Numbered from the stretch's first letter, positions 1-13,255 are shown. The stretch: DNA of 64,000 nucleotides from Talpa occidentalis (GCF_014898055.3 NW_023601433.1:46743876-46807875), one strand, 5' to 3'. Notes: generated by a model from the sequence alone, not told the origin. Translations and numbers: made by a program.

Positions 1-646
1 GAGATCAAAGGATTAATGGAGGAGCTAAAGAACTCTGGAAATAGCAGTGAAAGCAGAATAGATGAAATGAAAGAATGAATAAGTACTCTCAAAGACACTG
101 AAATAAAAAGAACCAAAACAGAAAAGGAAAGAGCAGTACAAATGAAAAAGAATGCAGAAAGACTTTGGGAACTATCTGACTCCATGAAAGGAAATATAAG
201 AGTTATAGGAATCCCAGAAGGAGAGAAGAGAGACCTAGGAACAGAGAAAATATTCAAGGAAATAATTGAAGAGAATTTCCCAAACATGAAGAAGGAGCTG
301 AAAATAGACATACAGAAAGCAAGAACAACACCAAACTTCCATGATGCAAGGAAAAATACAGCAAGACACAAAATAGTAAAGCTCCCAAGAATCCTAGACA
401 AGGAAAAAATAATGAAGTTGACAAGAGGGAAGAAACAGATAACATACATAACATATTAGGAAAACCAATCAGGATGACATCAGACCTCCAAAGAAACACT
501 ACGGTCAAGGAGAGAGTGGAGGGATATAGTCAACAGACTCCATGATAACAAATGCCAACCAAGAATACTCTATCCCTCAAAGCTTACCTTCCTCTATGAA
601 AAAAGAATAGGACCTTCCCAGACAAACAGAAACTCTGGAATTTCTT

Positions 647-968
647 CTTTTTTCTTTCTTTATTTATGTATTTATCTATTTATTTATTTTTATTTTTTAA
701 AGATTTATTTTTATTTATTTATACAAGCACTGGGTACAGTCAGAAGCACGGAGGGTGAGACAATTCACCAGAGCCAGAATGGGGAGCAGAGCAGGCAGAA
801 GGACAGAAGCACACTGCTGAGGTGAGCAGCGGGCGGCAGGAGAGGTCTGCGCACCATGTGGGACCCTCCTCCCATGGCTGGGGAGCAGCCGGGGATCGAA
901 CCGGCGCTGCAGAGTCTGCGGGCAGCTTCGCAACCCAGCGCTCAACCGCTGCGCCACCGGGGAGTCCC
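647..968 (-). mobile_element. tRNA-headed SINE, young subfamily
   Basis: Antisense copy inside the L1, with its T-rich tail at the low end. It is flanked by a perfect 16-bp target duplication (GAAACTCTGGAATTTC at 631-646 and 969-984). The head reads CTCC..GGTGGCGCAGCGGTTGAGCGCTGG, with tRNA-like A and B boxes (GGTTCGATCCCCGGC). Confidence 0.93.
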
Positions 969-2474
969 GAAACTCTGGAATTTCATTACGACTAAACCCC
1001 CACTCCAAAAAATACTACAAGGAGTCCTAAATCCAGAACCAACAGAGGGATGAATAAGAAAGAAACAAGACAAAAAAATCAAAATAAAAAAATCAAAATA
1101 AAAAAATAAATCCAGGGAAAAGACAAACAAAATGGCAAATACAGACCCTAACATATCAATATAAACTCTAAATGTAAATGGACTAAACTCTTCAATAAAA
1201 AGACACAGAATCGCAGGCTGGATTAAGAAACAAAACCCAACCTTTTTCTGTCTCCAGGAAACTCATTTAACTACAAAAGATAAAAATAGACTGAAAGTAA
1301 AAGGATAGAAAACAACCCTACAAGCAAATGGACCAAAAAAGAAGGCAGGAACAGCTATATTTTTATCAGATAAAACAGATTTCAAACTCAAAAAGGTAAA
1401 AAGAGACCCCAACTGTCACTACACTATGATCAAGGGGACAATACTTCAAGAAGAAATAACACTCATTAACATATACTCACCAAATGAGGGAGCACCAAAA
1501 TATATCAGACAACTAGTATCATCTCTGAAAACAGACATCAGAGAAAACACATATATAGTAGAAGATTTGAACACACCACTATCAACAATGGATAGATCAA
1601 TGAGACAAAAAAATAAGTAAGGACATTAAAGCTCTAAATAAGGATCTAGACTCCATGGGCTTAACAGACATCTATAGATCACTACACCCCAAAAACCTGA
1701 GTACACATTTTTCTCAATCGCACATGGATCATTCTCCAGGATCGATCACATACTGGGACACAAGACAAACATCAACAGATACACCAAGACTGAAATCATA
1801 CCAACCATCTTCTATGACCATGAAGGCATCAAACTAGAAATAAATCATAAAAAGAAGACAAGGAACCCTCCCACCTCATGGAGATTGAAACCCACCCTAC
1901 AGGAAGACCACTGGATTAATGAGGAAATCAAAGAAGAAATTAAAAAATAATTTGAGTTAAAATGACAAGGAAGACATCAATTTCCTAAATGTATGGGGCA
2001 CGTAAAAGCAGTAATAAGGAGAAAATATCTAGCAATACAGTCTCACATCAAGAAACAAGAAAGAACTCAAAGAAACAACCTAATCTCACAGCTTAAAGAA
2101 CTAGAAAAAGAACAACAAAAAACCCTAAAACCAGTAGAAGAAGGGAAATAATAAAAATCAAAGCAGAAATAAATGAAATTGAAACTAAAAAAAAAAAAAA
2201 TCCAAAAGATCAACGAAACCAAAAGTTGTTTCTTCAAAAAAATAAATAAAATAGACAAACCCGTAGCCAGACTCACAAAGGAAAAATGGGAGAAAGCACA
2301 AATAAATGCATCACAAATGAGAGAGAAATCACAGCAGACAGCAGAAATCAAAAGAATAATCAGAAACTACTATGAACGGTTATATGCAAACAAGATTAAC
2401 AATCTAGAAGAGATGGACAAATTCCTGCAACTTTATAATCACCCAGGCTAGATAAAGAAGAAATAGAACACCTA

Positions 2475-2722
2475 GGGCCTCCTTAGTGGCGCAGCGGTTG
2501 AGCGCTGGGTTGCGAAGCTACCCGCAGCCTCTGCAGCACTGGTTTGATCCCCAGCTGCTCCCCAGCCACTGGAGGAGGGTCCCGCAAGGCACGCAGACCT
2601 CTCCTTCTGCCCACTGCTCCCTTCAGCAGTGTGCTTTGGTCCTTCTGCCTGCTTTGCTCCCGGCTCTGGCTATGGTGAATTCTCTCACCCTCCCGCACTT
2701 CTGACAGTACCCAGTGCTTATA

Positions 2723-2766
<44 letters not shown>

Positions 2767-2779
2767 AAAAATAAAAAAA
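2475..2779 (+). mobile_element. tRNA-headed SINE, young subfamily
   Basis: Sense copy inside the L1 ORF2 region. A perfect 17-bp target duplication (AAGAAATAGAACACCTA) lies at 2458-2474 and 2780-2796. It ends in a long (TAAA)n tail. Confidence 0.93.
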
Positions 2780-5754
2780 AAGAAATAGAACACCTAAACA
2801 GACCAATTACAAACAGTGAAATTGAAATGGTCATCAAAACCCTCCCCAAAAACAAAAGCCCAGGACCAGATGGATTCACAAATGAATTCTATCAAATATT
2901 CAGAAATGAATTAGTGCCTATCTTTCATAAACTCTTTCAAAAAATTGAGAATGAAGGGATAATATCAAATACATTCCACAAAGCCAACATTACATTAATA
3001 CCAAAACCAAACAAGGACAACACAAAAAAAGAAAACTAAAGGCCAATCTCTCTAATGAACACAGGTGCAAAAATACTCAATAAAATTTTAGCTATCAGAA
3101 TCCAACAATGTATCCATAAGATAATTCACCATGACCAAGTAGGATTCATTCCAGGGACACAAGGATGGCTCAACATCCTAAAATCAATCAGTGTAATCCA
3201 ACACATCAACAAAAAGAAATATAAAAACCATATGATAATATCAATAGATGCTGAGAAAGCTTTCGACAAAGTACAGCACCCATTTATGATAAAGGCCCTT
3301 GAAATTCTCGGGATACAAGGAACATACCTCAACATCATAAAGGTCATATTTGGCAAGCCCATACCAATATCATTCTCAGTGGTGAAAAGTTGAAAGCATT
3401 TCCATTAAGATTTGGAACAAGACAAGGATGTCCACTCTCAATATAATACTAGAAGTTGTAGCCAGAGCGATAAGACAAGGAATCCAAATAGGGAAGGAGG
3501 ATGTCAAACTATCACTATTTGCAGATGATATGATAATATACATAGAGAACCCCCAAAACTCCCCAGGAAAACTAATCAAACTAATCAATCAGTTTAGTAA
3601 AGTAGCAGGATACAAAATCAACACAGAAAAATCAGTAGCCTTCCTATATACAAACAATAAATCTGAAGAAGAAATCAAGAAAACCATCCCTTTTATTATT
3701 GAAACAAAAAAAAATCAAATACTTGGGAATAAACCTAACAAAAGAGGTAAAGGACCTATACAAAAAAAAAACAAAAACTATAAAACATTGTTAAAAGAAA
3801 TAGAAGAAGACACAAAGAAATGGAAAGACATTCCCTGCTCACGGATTGGAAGAATTAACATTATCAAAATGGCCATCCTACCAAAAGCAATTTACAGATT
3901 CAATGCTTTTCCAATAAAAATTTCAATGAAATTCTTCAAATAAATAGAACAAATATTAATGAAATCCATATGGAGTCACCAAAACCTCCAAATAGCCAAA
4001 GCTCTCCTGAAAAAAAAAGAAAAAGAAAAAAGAAAGGAATGGAGGCATCACATGCACAGATTTCAGACTATACTACAAAGCCATAATAATCAAAACTGCA
4101 TGTATTGGAACAAGAACAGACACACAGAACAATGGAACCAAATAGAAAACCCAGAAATAAACCCACAGATTTACAGTCAACTAATCTTTGACAAAGGAGC
4201 AAAGAATATGCAATGGAACAAAGGCAGTTTGTTCAATAAATGGTGCTGGGAAAACTGGGTCACTACATGCAGAAGAATGCATCTTTACTACTACCTCACA
4301 CCATGCACAAAAACCAACTCAAAATGGATTAAAGAACTAGACATAAGACCTGATACCATAAAATATATAGAAGGAAATATAGGTGAAACACTACATGACA
4401 TACACCTCAGTAACATCTTTAAAGACTCATCACCTAAAGCAGTGATAGCAACAGCAAAGATAAACAGCTGGGACTACATCAAATTAAAGAGCTTCTGCAC
4501 AGCAAAAGAGACAGTAACCAAAATAGACACCCCACCGACAGGAGAAAATTTTTGCACACAACACTAATGATAAAGGACTGATCACAAAAATCTATAAAGA
4601 GCCGAATACTCTCAACAAAAACAAAGTAAATACTCCAGTCAAAAAATGGGCAGAAGAGCTAAAAAGAAACTCTTCCAAAGAAGAAATGCAAATGGCCAAC
4701 AGGCATATGAAAAAATGTTCAGGGAAATGCAAATAAAGGAACTGCAAATCGAGACTACAATGAGATACCATCTTACACCAGTGAGAATGGCTCATATTAA
4801 AAAAACCAGTAACAACAAATGTTGGCAAGGATGCAGAGAAAAAGGAACTCTCCTGCACTGCTGGTGGGAGTGCAAACTGGTCCAACCACTATGGAAAGCT
4901 GTGTGGAGATTCCTCAACCTACTAAAGATAGAGCTTCCATATGACCCAGCAGTTCCACTCCTAGGTATTTACCCAAAGGACACAGAATCATTAATTCAAA
5001 AGGGCACCTGCACCCCTATGTTTATAGCAGCACTATTTACAGTAGTAAGCTATGGAAACAACTCAAATGCCCAAAAATAGATGAATGGATCAAGAAAAAG
5101 TGGTACAAATACACAATGGAATATTACTCAGCAATCAAAAAAGATAAACTCATGCAATTTGCAGCAACATGGATGGAGCTGGAAGGGATCATGCTCATTG
5201 AAATAAGCCTGAAAGTAAAAGAAATATACCGGATGGCCTCACTCATAGCAGGAATTTAGAAAACCTAAATGAGGGAGCAGGAGAGAGACTAATTATAATA
5301 AAGTAAAAATCAAAATCAACAAGCAACTATAAGCCAGACACACACTACGGGGTGGGGATGGGGTAGGAGGGATTATGGTCAAAATAAAGGGGGTGGGAAT
5401 TGTATGGGGACTATAGCTGAGATGGAAAGGCATACATTGTGCAAAAATGAAAAATTATGTAAAAATATATATACAATAAAATATATATAAAAAAAAGAAA
5501 AAGTAAATCTACCTGACAGGCACTTCTCTGTGTGTGTGTTTATATACTTGTGTATGTGTTTATGTCATAGCATCCCTATCATTCTGGAAATGATATCAGG
5601 AGGAGGCATGGAAGGTCCATAGAGAAGTAGGAGCAAAGGAAATGATACCTATCTGGGTAAAAATAAGACTCTTCTCTTGAGTTCTTTAAAATGTGTTGTT
5701 CTTTAATATATGTTTGACATTATTTAAAATATGACATTATATGATAGATTTTTC

Positions 5755-6384
5755 AATTTTCAAATATTATTAATAAGACAATAAGACAACTATGACTCAA
5801 AATGAGGAGGGTAAAAGACATAAAGTGGCAATGTTTCTACATTCCAATTGCAAAGGTAAAGTTCTTAGTAGACTGAAAAGTTAAGTATGTATATATAATT
5901 CCTAGAGCTACCACTAAAAAAAAAAACTACAAAGAGATAGTGTGAAAAATAAATAGTAAATTAAAATAAAGTCACAGAAAATATTGAAATAATGCAAAAT
6001 ATAAAGAAACAGAACCCACAGGAAACACATAGCAAACAAATAATGATAGCTCTAAATCCAGACATATTCATAATATCTTTATAAATGCGACGTTCTAAAC
6101 ACAATTTGAAGACAGATTTTCAAAACAGATTTTAAAATGAAACAATTACATGGGGTCTACAACAACCCACTTCACATATAATGATTAAAGTAGGTTAAAA
6201 GTAAAACTATGATGGAAGAGATACCAATCAAATATTAATCAAAGGCCAGCCGAGAGTGGTTATATCAGCCCCAAAATAGACTTTAGAACATAGAAAATTA
6301 CCAAGGATACAGACAGATATAACGCAATAATACAAAGGCAGTTCTTCAAGAAGATATAACAATCCTACATGTGGATTAATTTTT
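5755..6384 (+). mobile_element. Older L1 (L1M type), endonuclease region, part 1
   Basis: Degenerate sequence resembling the ORF2 endonuclease region of old mammalian L1, clearest near 6270-6375 (CAAAATAGACTTTAGAAC, AAGAAGATATAACAATCCT). It appears to continue at 7926 after younger insertions. 5500-5755 holds AT-rich sequence and a short TG-rich run near 5530, with nothing else recognised. Confidence 0.7.
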
Positions 6385-6651
6385 TTTTATTTAAAGATTT
6401 ATTTATTTATTTATACTAGCACTGGGTACAGTCAGAAGCGCGGGAGGGTGAGAGAATTCACCAGAGCCAGAGCGGGGAACAGAACAGGCAGACCTATGAA
6501 ATACATTGCTGAGGGGAGCAGCAGGCGCAGCAGGAGAGGTCTGTCGCACCATGTGGGACCCTCACCGGCGGCCGGGGATCGAACTGGTGCTGCAGAAGCA
6601 GCAGGCAGCTTCACAGCTCAGCGCTCAACTGCTGCACCACCAGGGGAGGCA
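6385..6651 (-). mobile_element. tRNA-headed SINE
   Basis: Antisense copy flanked by CATGTGGATTAATTTT (6369-6384 and 6652-6667). It sits immediately beside the inverted L1 that follows. Confidence 0.9.
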
Positions 6652-6663
6652 CCATGTGGATTA

Positions 6664-7925
6664 ATTTTTAATTTTTTTTATTTTTAAACAACATTTGCTT
6701 CCCCCCCCCATCAGATTGAGTCCCCATAGAATTTCCTTCCCCAAGGCACCCGAACACCATCACCACTGTCCTCTGTGCTCCTCCTTCCCTCCAACTGATC
6801 CCTCTCGCTCCTCCTCCCCTCAGTATGTCTCTGATTGATAATTGTCTGTTTTTGCTTTGTTGTGTTTTACAGTGTTATTTTTTTTACACTCATGTCTTAT
6901 TTGGTTCCCCTATATTCCTGTTATAAGTGACATTAACCAAAACAGAGAGACACCCCACTGATTGGGAAAAAATCTTTGCACTCCATTCAACTGATAAGGG
7001 ACTGATTGCAAAGATTTAAGAAGAACTCACACGGCTCAACAAAAACAAAATAAACAATCCAGTCAAGAAATGGGCAGAAGAGGGCCTCCCCAGTGGCGCA
7101 GCAGTTGCGCACTGGGCTGCGTAGCTGCCCGCAGCCTCTGCAGCGCCTATTCGATCCCCGGCTGCCCGGTGAGGGTCCCACATGGCGCGCAGACCTCTCC
7201 TGCGGCCCGCTGCTCCTCTCAGCAGTGTACTTCGGTCCTTCTGCCTGTTCTGTGCCCCGCTCTGGCTCTGGTGAATTCTTTCACCCTCCTGCGCTTCTGA
7301 CTGTACCCAGTGCTTGTATAAATAAATAAATAAATAAATCTAAAAGGAAATGCAAAAGGGCAACAGGCACATGAAAAAATGTTCAACATCCCTTATAATC
7401 AGGGGAATGCAAATCAAAACCACATTGAGATACCACCTTACACCAGGAAGAATGGCACATATCAAAAAAACAAGCAACAACAAATGCTGGAGAGGATGTG
7501 GTGAAAAAGGAATCCTCCTACATTGCTGGTGGGAATGCAAACTGGTCCAACCATTGTGGAAAGCTGTCTGGAGGTTCCTCAGTCTACTAAAAATGGAGCT
7601 ACCATATGACCCAGCAATTCCACTCTTAGGGATCTACCCAAAGGACACAAAAACATTGATTCAAAAGAACACCTGTATACCTATGTTAATTGCAGCACTA
7701 TTTACAATAGGTAAAACCTGGAAACAACCCAAATGCCCAAAAATAGATGACTGGATTAAGAAGATGTGGCATATAAACACAATGGAATATTATTCAACAA
7801 TCAAAATAAACTCATGCCATTTGCAGCAACATGGATGGAGCTAGAAGAATTATTCTCAGTGAAATAAGCCAGAAGGAAAAAGAAAAATATCAGATGATTT
7901 CACTTCAAACTGCAATATTAATGAC
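6664..7925 (-). mobile_element. L1 insertion with internal inversion (twin-priming structure)
   Basis: 6664-6927 is an L1 3' UTR in antisense with its T-run at the low end. 6928-7925 is the ORF2 C-terminal part in sense (MANRHMKK and [14 protein letters not shown] frames). The two meet head to head at the same L1 position: the sense part ends near TTTCACTT and the antisense part begins near TCACTTATAACAGG. This is the classic form of an L1 whose 5' part was inverted during insertion. A SINE interrupts the sense part. Confidence 0.75.
7082..7339 (+). mobile_element. tRNA-headed SINE, young subfamily
   Basis: Sense copy nested in the sense part of the inverted L1. The B box reads ATTCGATCCCCGGCTGCC and the tail is (TAAA)n. 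Part of the central region is shortened compared with other copies. Confidence 0.9.
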
Positions 7926-8432
7926 ACTAAAAGCAGAGCTAAAGAAAGTCATAGACAAACCACAATTGTAGTTGGAGATTCAACACCCCTTTCTCCATTA
8001 TAAAGCTAGTAGGTGGACTGTCAGCAAGGATCTAAAGGATCCTTGATATTTATGTTACTCTCCAAGCAGCAACAGCAGAATATACAGAATATACATCTTT
8101 TTTTTTAAAAAAAGATTTATTTTATTTATACAAGAGCCACGGTACAGGCTAGATGTGCGGGAGGGTGAGAGGATTCACCAGAGACAGAGCGGGGAACAGA
8201 ACAGGCAGACTGATGAAATACACTGCTGAGGGGAGCAGCAGGCGAGACAGGAGAGGTCTGCTCGCCATGTGGGTTGCTCCAAGGCCGGCAGGGATCGTAC
8301 TGGCACTACTGAGGCTGCGGACAGCTTCATAGCGCTGCGCTCAACCGCCTGCGCCACAGGGAGGCCGAGAATATACATTCTTTTCAAGTACACGTATTCT
8401 AAGATGGACTGTTCCCAAATTGCTCATTCATG
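7926..8432 (+). mobile_element. Older L1 (L1M type), endonuclease region, part 2
   Basis: Continues the L1 interrupted at 6384. The stretch near 7955-8000 (AGACAAACCACAATTGTAGTTGGAGA) and 8070-8090 (AACAGCAGAATATAC) match old L1 ORF2. A SINE splits it at 8097-8367. Confidence 0.65.
8097..8367 (-). mobile_element. tRNA-headed SINE, intermediate subfamily
   Basis: Antisense copy with target duplication AGAATATACAT (8086-8096 and 8368-8378). The head reads GCAGCGCTATGAAGCTGTCCGCAG, a different type from the GCGCTGGGTTGCGAAGC copies. Confidence 0.9.
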
Positions 8433-8535
8433 TGGCAATTGTATGGGGACTATAACCAAGATGAAAATGCATACATTGTGCAAAAAATGAAAAATGATGT
8501 AAAAAATACATAAAATAAAATTTAAAAAAAGACAA
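8433..8535 (+). mobile_element. L1 3' end fragment
   Basis: GGCAATTGTATGGGGACTAT through GCATACATTGTGCAAAA and an A-rich tail match the 3' end of the L1 at 5397-5480, so it belongs to the same or a near L1 family. It was probably inserted 5'-truncated. Confidence 0.8.
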
Positions 8536-8867
8536 AGAAGCCATTTATCAGTGGTAAGTTAGTTAAGTCATACTGAATTCAGAAGTCAAAGAAATGTGTC
8601 CAGAGAAAACACAACTAGCTTTTTGGGAAAAAAATTACTCAGAGAGTTGAGGACATTGTAAGCAACATCAATAGCCAATTGAAAAACAAACCAAATGATT
8701 TCAAGTGGTTTTCCTTGTTTTATTATAGGTCAACTGATAGTTCTGTTAGGTTGTTGTTTTTTTTCCACAAGGTGGCAAGGCCAGGTCTGAAGTCCCTAAC
8801 ATTTACTTCTATGAATGATCTATGTGGAACAATTATAATTAAGAATATATTTAAAGAAATTGGGAAA

Positions 8868-9056
8868 GCCCTACAGTGATGTACTGTTGTACGATGTTTC
8901 AGTCCACAACATATTGTGTATACCACAGTGGTTCACATAGACAGCCTGGGAGTATATTAGGCAAAACTATCTAAGTTTGTGTAAGCATACTCTGTGACGT
9001 TTGCACAATGATGAAATCTCCTAATGACAGACTGTTCCTTTCATTTAAGGAACAGA
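8868..9056 (+). mobile_element. Degenerate DNA-transposon (MITE-like) fragment
   Basis: The stretch from CTACAGTGATGTACTG through GTTTGTGTAAGCATACTCTG to GCACAATGATGAAATCTCC resembles a common mammalian DNA-transposon MITE whose consensus contains GTTTGTGTAAGTACACTCTA. A second copy lies at 35138-35315. I am not certain of the family name (Tigger-like). Confidence 0.55.
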
Positions 9057-10824
9057 TGACTATTACTCAGGATATCTTGAACTAGAATCTGCTACAACAT
9101 GCTACAACTGATGGTGATAAAAGTGTAAGTGGAGAAGAAAAAGGCTTAGTTGGATAAATTTGCAAAGATTTTGGAAATGTGAAGTATTTAAAGACTTTAT
9201 TATATTCATTGTATCACTCACCAGCAGGTTCTTGTGAGAAAAACTTTTGACCACTATGTGTTTTTTGAATTAGAAGTGTCAACAGTGAATGGTGAACATG
9301 GACTTGATTCTTTAGCCTCATGAATTTTCACCATAAATAGAAGGAAATCTTTGCCATACCCCCCAGTATTTCAGTGGTTCTAGCAGAGGTGAAATTTTAT
9401 TGAATTTTCTTTTTTTTGGTTCAGGGTCAAGATGGAAATTTTTTCTGAATTAAGTCTTTCTTCATCCACTATTATTAGATGCTAAATGAGCTTGTTAAGA
9501 AACAGGTGATGTTTCTTAATGAATTTTGCCTAAAACATTTAGGCAAAACTGAGTCTATATACAAAACTTATACTGCAATAAAGTCATATGGATCACAAAT
9601 ACTGTTTGAGTCACAGATAATGTCAAGCTGTTTTATTCACTTTCTATGCTGCCATAAATTAAAACAAAAAGCAAGGTATCCATCCCACATAAATTTGCAA
9701 ATAATATATTTTCCAAGCTCAGGTTACAGTCTCAGCAGTGTATGTTGAAACTCAGTGCAAGCACAAAGTCCCATATTGCAAAATCCATGCAATTATGTAG
9801 TTGAGAAGCTTCCACTTAACCTTCAATTGAGTCATCAATATATAATGTGATAACAAACTAAAAGGCAAATATCAAAGAAAGATTATAATAGAATTCTATA
9901 AAAGCCTCAAGTTATCTAAAATATCAATTAAAATCACATGCTCATGAAAGATATTAGTATTCAGCAGTACCTATTTGGATAAGACATTTTCTAGTCATGT
10001 AAGTACCTACGTAATATCCTCAACTTTGCCCCTTTGCCTGTAAAGCCTAAAAGATTTGCTATTTGGCCCTTTGCAGAAAAAAAAACAAAACGTACAGCTT
10101 CTGATCAGGAGAACTATGGGTGTCTGAAAGATACATGGAAACCTCATTAAATGTGACATTGAAAGATTACTTGCTAGGGAAAGTTTTGTTAGATACAAAG
10201 ATTATTCTGATTTAGCAAAAATAAAGTCTCATCTGCAGTCATATCACTTTAATCAAAAATAGAATTGGACCTGAAGCTACATCTTTCTGCTACAAACCTA
10301 ACAGGTGCAATTTAATTTCAGTAAACAGTGACATCTGTCTCATATCACTGTTGCCAGTTTGAATTTCTATTAGTTTTATAGTTTTGTTTGTATTACATTT
10401 GTACATCTTGCTATGGCTTCAGACATATGTAAGACTTACCCTCATAGTTTATATCTAATATTATATTTGCTCATATATATAACATTATTTTTTTTAATCT
10501 TAAGTTACAACTTTATATCAATTTTTTTTCTTAAAAGGATCCAATTAAATACTAGATTTGAGAAACACTGCCTTCAGTCAAACTTCCCCAGTATGTGAAC
10601 ATAGATGAGAACCCCTAAATCCTCCCAGATGTATTTTCATTTGTTGAAAAGGAACACTTTGAACACACATAAGTCTGTCTCTTCCTAAAGTGTTAAAAAT
10701 TAAATGAAATATTTCTTACCAAGTGGGCATAGAAAGAAGAGTGTACAGAAGAGGTTACATTAGGCAGATGACTTAACAAAAAGTTTGATATAACCTCTTC
10801 AAATGCACAAATTCTTAGAAGTAA
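9057..10824. other. Intergenic, no feature recognised
   Basis: AT-rich sequence with short random frames only, without codon bias, splice-site pattern or recognisable protein motif. 8536-8867 is the same. Confidence 0.6.
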
Positions 10825-10975
10825 CGTGCACAGAATCACCTGGAAAACTTATTTAACATGCAGATTCCCCAACTTTTCTCCAAAAGACTCTACTCAGTAG
10901 TTCTAGGATGACTTCTAGTAATACTCACTTCTAATAAACATCTCAGAATATTCTGATCTGATGACACATGTCTGA
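10825..10975 (+). mobile_element. MER5-like DNA transposon fragment
   Basis: CAGAATCACCTGGAAAACTT, CATGCAGATTCC, ACTCAGTAGTTCT and a later CTAATAAACATCTCAGA match the order of the MER5A (hAT-Charlie) consensus with many substitutions. Confidence 0.6.
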
Positions 10976-12911
10976 TGACATGTGAACTGCCATATTTTGC
11001 CTTAATCGTTCCTGATTTTCAAGGCCTTGTTCTCTCTTTCACTTTAGGACCCAAAAGATCTTTCTTCAATCTTCAGGGTTATTTTTTCTACAAGAACGCC
11101 CTACCATAGAGGTGTGATATGAAGAAAAGACTGATCCTACCTTGATATTTTATTGTTATTTTAAGTCCTAAACTAGTTTGCAGAACAAACAGTAAATTGA
11201 ATTTAACAGTGCCTTGAGATATCTGGATTGTAACTAATAGAAGTAAATCAGATTTAAAGATTTAACTCCCAGTAATGAAACTTTCTGTTGAGAAAATGTG
11301 ACCAAGACTCATTCTCATCAACCTGCTTATCTTTTTATGGACTTAAATAACATAAATAATTTCAATTTGAGTGTTTTTCTGAAATTTCCACTGAAGGTTC
11401 AAACATACAAGAAAAAGCACTTGCTTCATTGCCTATAAAACAGATGAATGCCTTCGTTTTTAGATAAAAATCTTTAGTCAAGCACATCTTTAATGGGCAC
11501 GTACGTTACCTACATTAGTGTAGAGTCTGTTCTGCTGAAATAGAAGTCTCAGTTTTAAAAGCACTAAAAAACTGGTGACTCTAAAAACTTAAAATAACCA
11601 AGCCACCTAAAATTCAGGCCACTTCCCAGTATGCTAGTTTTGCTGAGGAAACCAGAGTATTAACATATGATTTTAAACAAATATCTTTGTACATGTTATC
11701 TTCTAGCATGTACTATCTTCCATGAAAAAACAATATATTTATTAGAAATGAAGGATTTTACTTAGAAAGGAAAAAAAAATTAGTATTGGAAAAATACAGG
11801 TCAAGGCTTACCTGATAGTGAAAAGCTCCAGGGCAGTGAATTTCGTCTCAGCTCAAGTCCTGTGTTGATGTGACCAGAGGAGGCCGGGGTTCACTGCCCG
11901 GTCTCCTCACCCGTGAACCTAGAATAACAACACACCCTCTTTTATGAAGGAATGATGAAGTATAGAGAACAAAATGATGGCAGCATTTTCCCAATTTAAA
12001 ATACATAAGCATAACCTCATTGTTTCTGGTAGTTCCCACACAGTCTTCAATAACTCTTTGCCATTATAACTTTTAATAGCTTGCTTAGTCTCAATTTCAA
12101 TGGTTTCTCTTCAAATCTGTAGATTCCCTAGTTTTATCTCCTAGCTATAGTCTCTGTGGGTGAAACCAACCCCTCCCACTAAACTTTCTGACAAACATCA
12201 CTCCTGAACCCCAGATCTGCCTTCCTAGCAACATCTGGCCTTCCCCACACAGGACTCACCGCCATGCCTCTGGCCACGATGCCTCTGGACAAGCCTGCCA
12301 GTCAGCCAGCGATCAGTGGGGTGGCCACAGTGGCGCTTGCACAGGATGGAGGGCACTTCTCTCCCTGACTCCCACCCATTCCTCCCAGGCCAGCCCTGCA
12401 CACATTGTAATAATGCCCCTTGTGTGTCATACTTATGTCATCACCCTCCTTGGGGCATATGTCACCTCCTAACTTCCTTGAGATTCCTACTCATCCGTAC
12501 ATAATGCAATTCAATAAATGAAACCCCAGTAGTTATTAATCGTTGGGCTTGCCATTCCTCAATGGTTTGGATTGTAAGTTTGGGTTGAAGAGAGGAAAAA
12601 GAATGCAACTTTGTGAATCCTATAGTGTTCTGACGACTTTGATCTCCATCTTGAAGCATCGATTTCACAGACACTTAATATTCAACTCCACAAGATTTTT
12701 TCTACCTAAATGGATTTCCCATGTCCTTAATCAACAAAAATTTCACCACCAAACAAAAACCATTGACAAAAAACTTTGGTTTATCTTAGCATTTGTCCTT
12801 ATTTCATCATAATGCATATTTGGAAAGGCCTTTGTAGGTGATTCATGATTGTGTATTAATGTACCACTAATGAGACACTGGGGATGGATCCATTCCATAT
12901 AATGAAATTTC
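10976..12911. other. Intergenic; possible old LTR-like stretch near 12150-12535
   Basis: Mostly unassigned. The part from about 12150 to 12535 is more GC-rich and ends with an AATAAA followed by AACCCCAGTAGTTATTAAT, which could be a degraded LTR, but I could not tie it to a family. No gene is seen. Confidence 0.4.
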
Positions 12912-13190
12912 TGGATAAGTCAGTGGTGCAGCGAGTTGAGCGCAGTGCTGTGAAGCTGTCCGCAGCCTCTGCAGTACGGGTTCGATTCCCAGCTGGCCAG
13001 GGAGATTCCCACATGGCATGGCAGACCTCTCCTGTCGCGCCCACTGCTCCCCTTAACAGTGTATTTCAGTCATCTACCTGTTCTGCTCCCTGCTTGGTCT
13101 CTGGTGAATCCTCTCACCCTCCCGTGCCTCTGGCCTGTACCCCAGCTCTTATATAAAAATAAATAAATCTTCTAAAAAAATTAATAAAAA
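12912..13190 (+). mobile_element. tRNA-headed SINE, intermediate subfamily
   Basis: Sense copy with GCAGTGCTGTGAAGCTGTCC and B box GGTTCGATTCCCAGC. The first bases of the head are degraded. It ends in TAAATAAATC and an A-rich tail. Confidence 0.88.
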
Positions 13191-13255
13191 TAAAAAATCA
13201 TTTAAATACATTTTTAAAAAAATAAGTGAAAATATATACTTAAAGATCAGTCCCA

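Larger units (their letters stand above)
1..5500 (+). mobile_element. L1 retrotransposon, decayed, 5' end beyond window
   Basis: The element runs from the ORF1 RNA-binding region (NIRVIGIPEGEKRD, codons near 200) through ORF2: endonuclease start (LNVNGLN near 1170, CLQETHL near 1245), reverse transcriptase with FADD near 3520, and the C-terminal region ([15 protein letters not shown]), then a 3' UTR and A-rich tail near 5480. Many stops and frameshifts break both frames, so it cannot move on its own. SINEs interrupt it at 647-968 and 2475-2779. The reading fragments seen in it are L1 remains, not host genes. Confidence 0.95.

Noticed and set aside
2486..2806. Repeated open frames reading [11 protein letters not shown] or similar, here and in other SINEs
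   Set aside because: They are translations of the SINE body on either strand; the same peptide recurs wherever a SINE lies.
142..5080. Several open frames of 60-200 codons
   Set aside because: They are pieces of broken L1 ORF1 and ORF2, not host genes.
7082..7160. tRNA-like A and B boxes in the SINE heads, considered as tRNA genes
   Set aside because: No cloverleaf with a proper acceptor stem; they continue into the SINE body and A-rich tail and carry target duplications.
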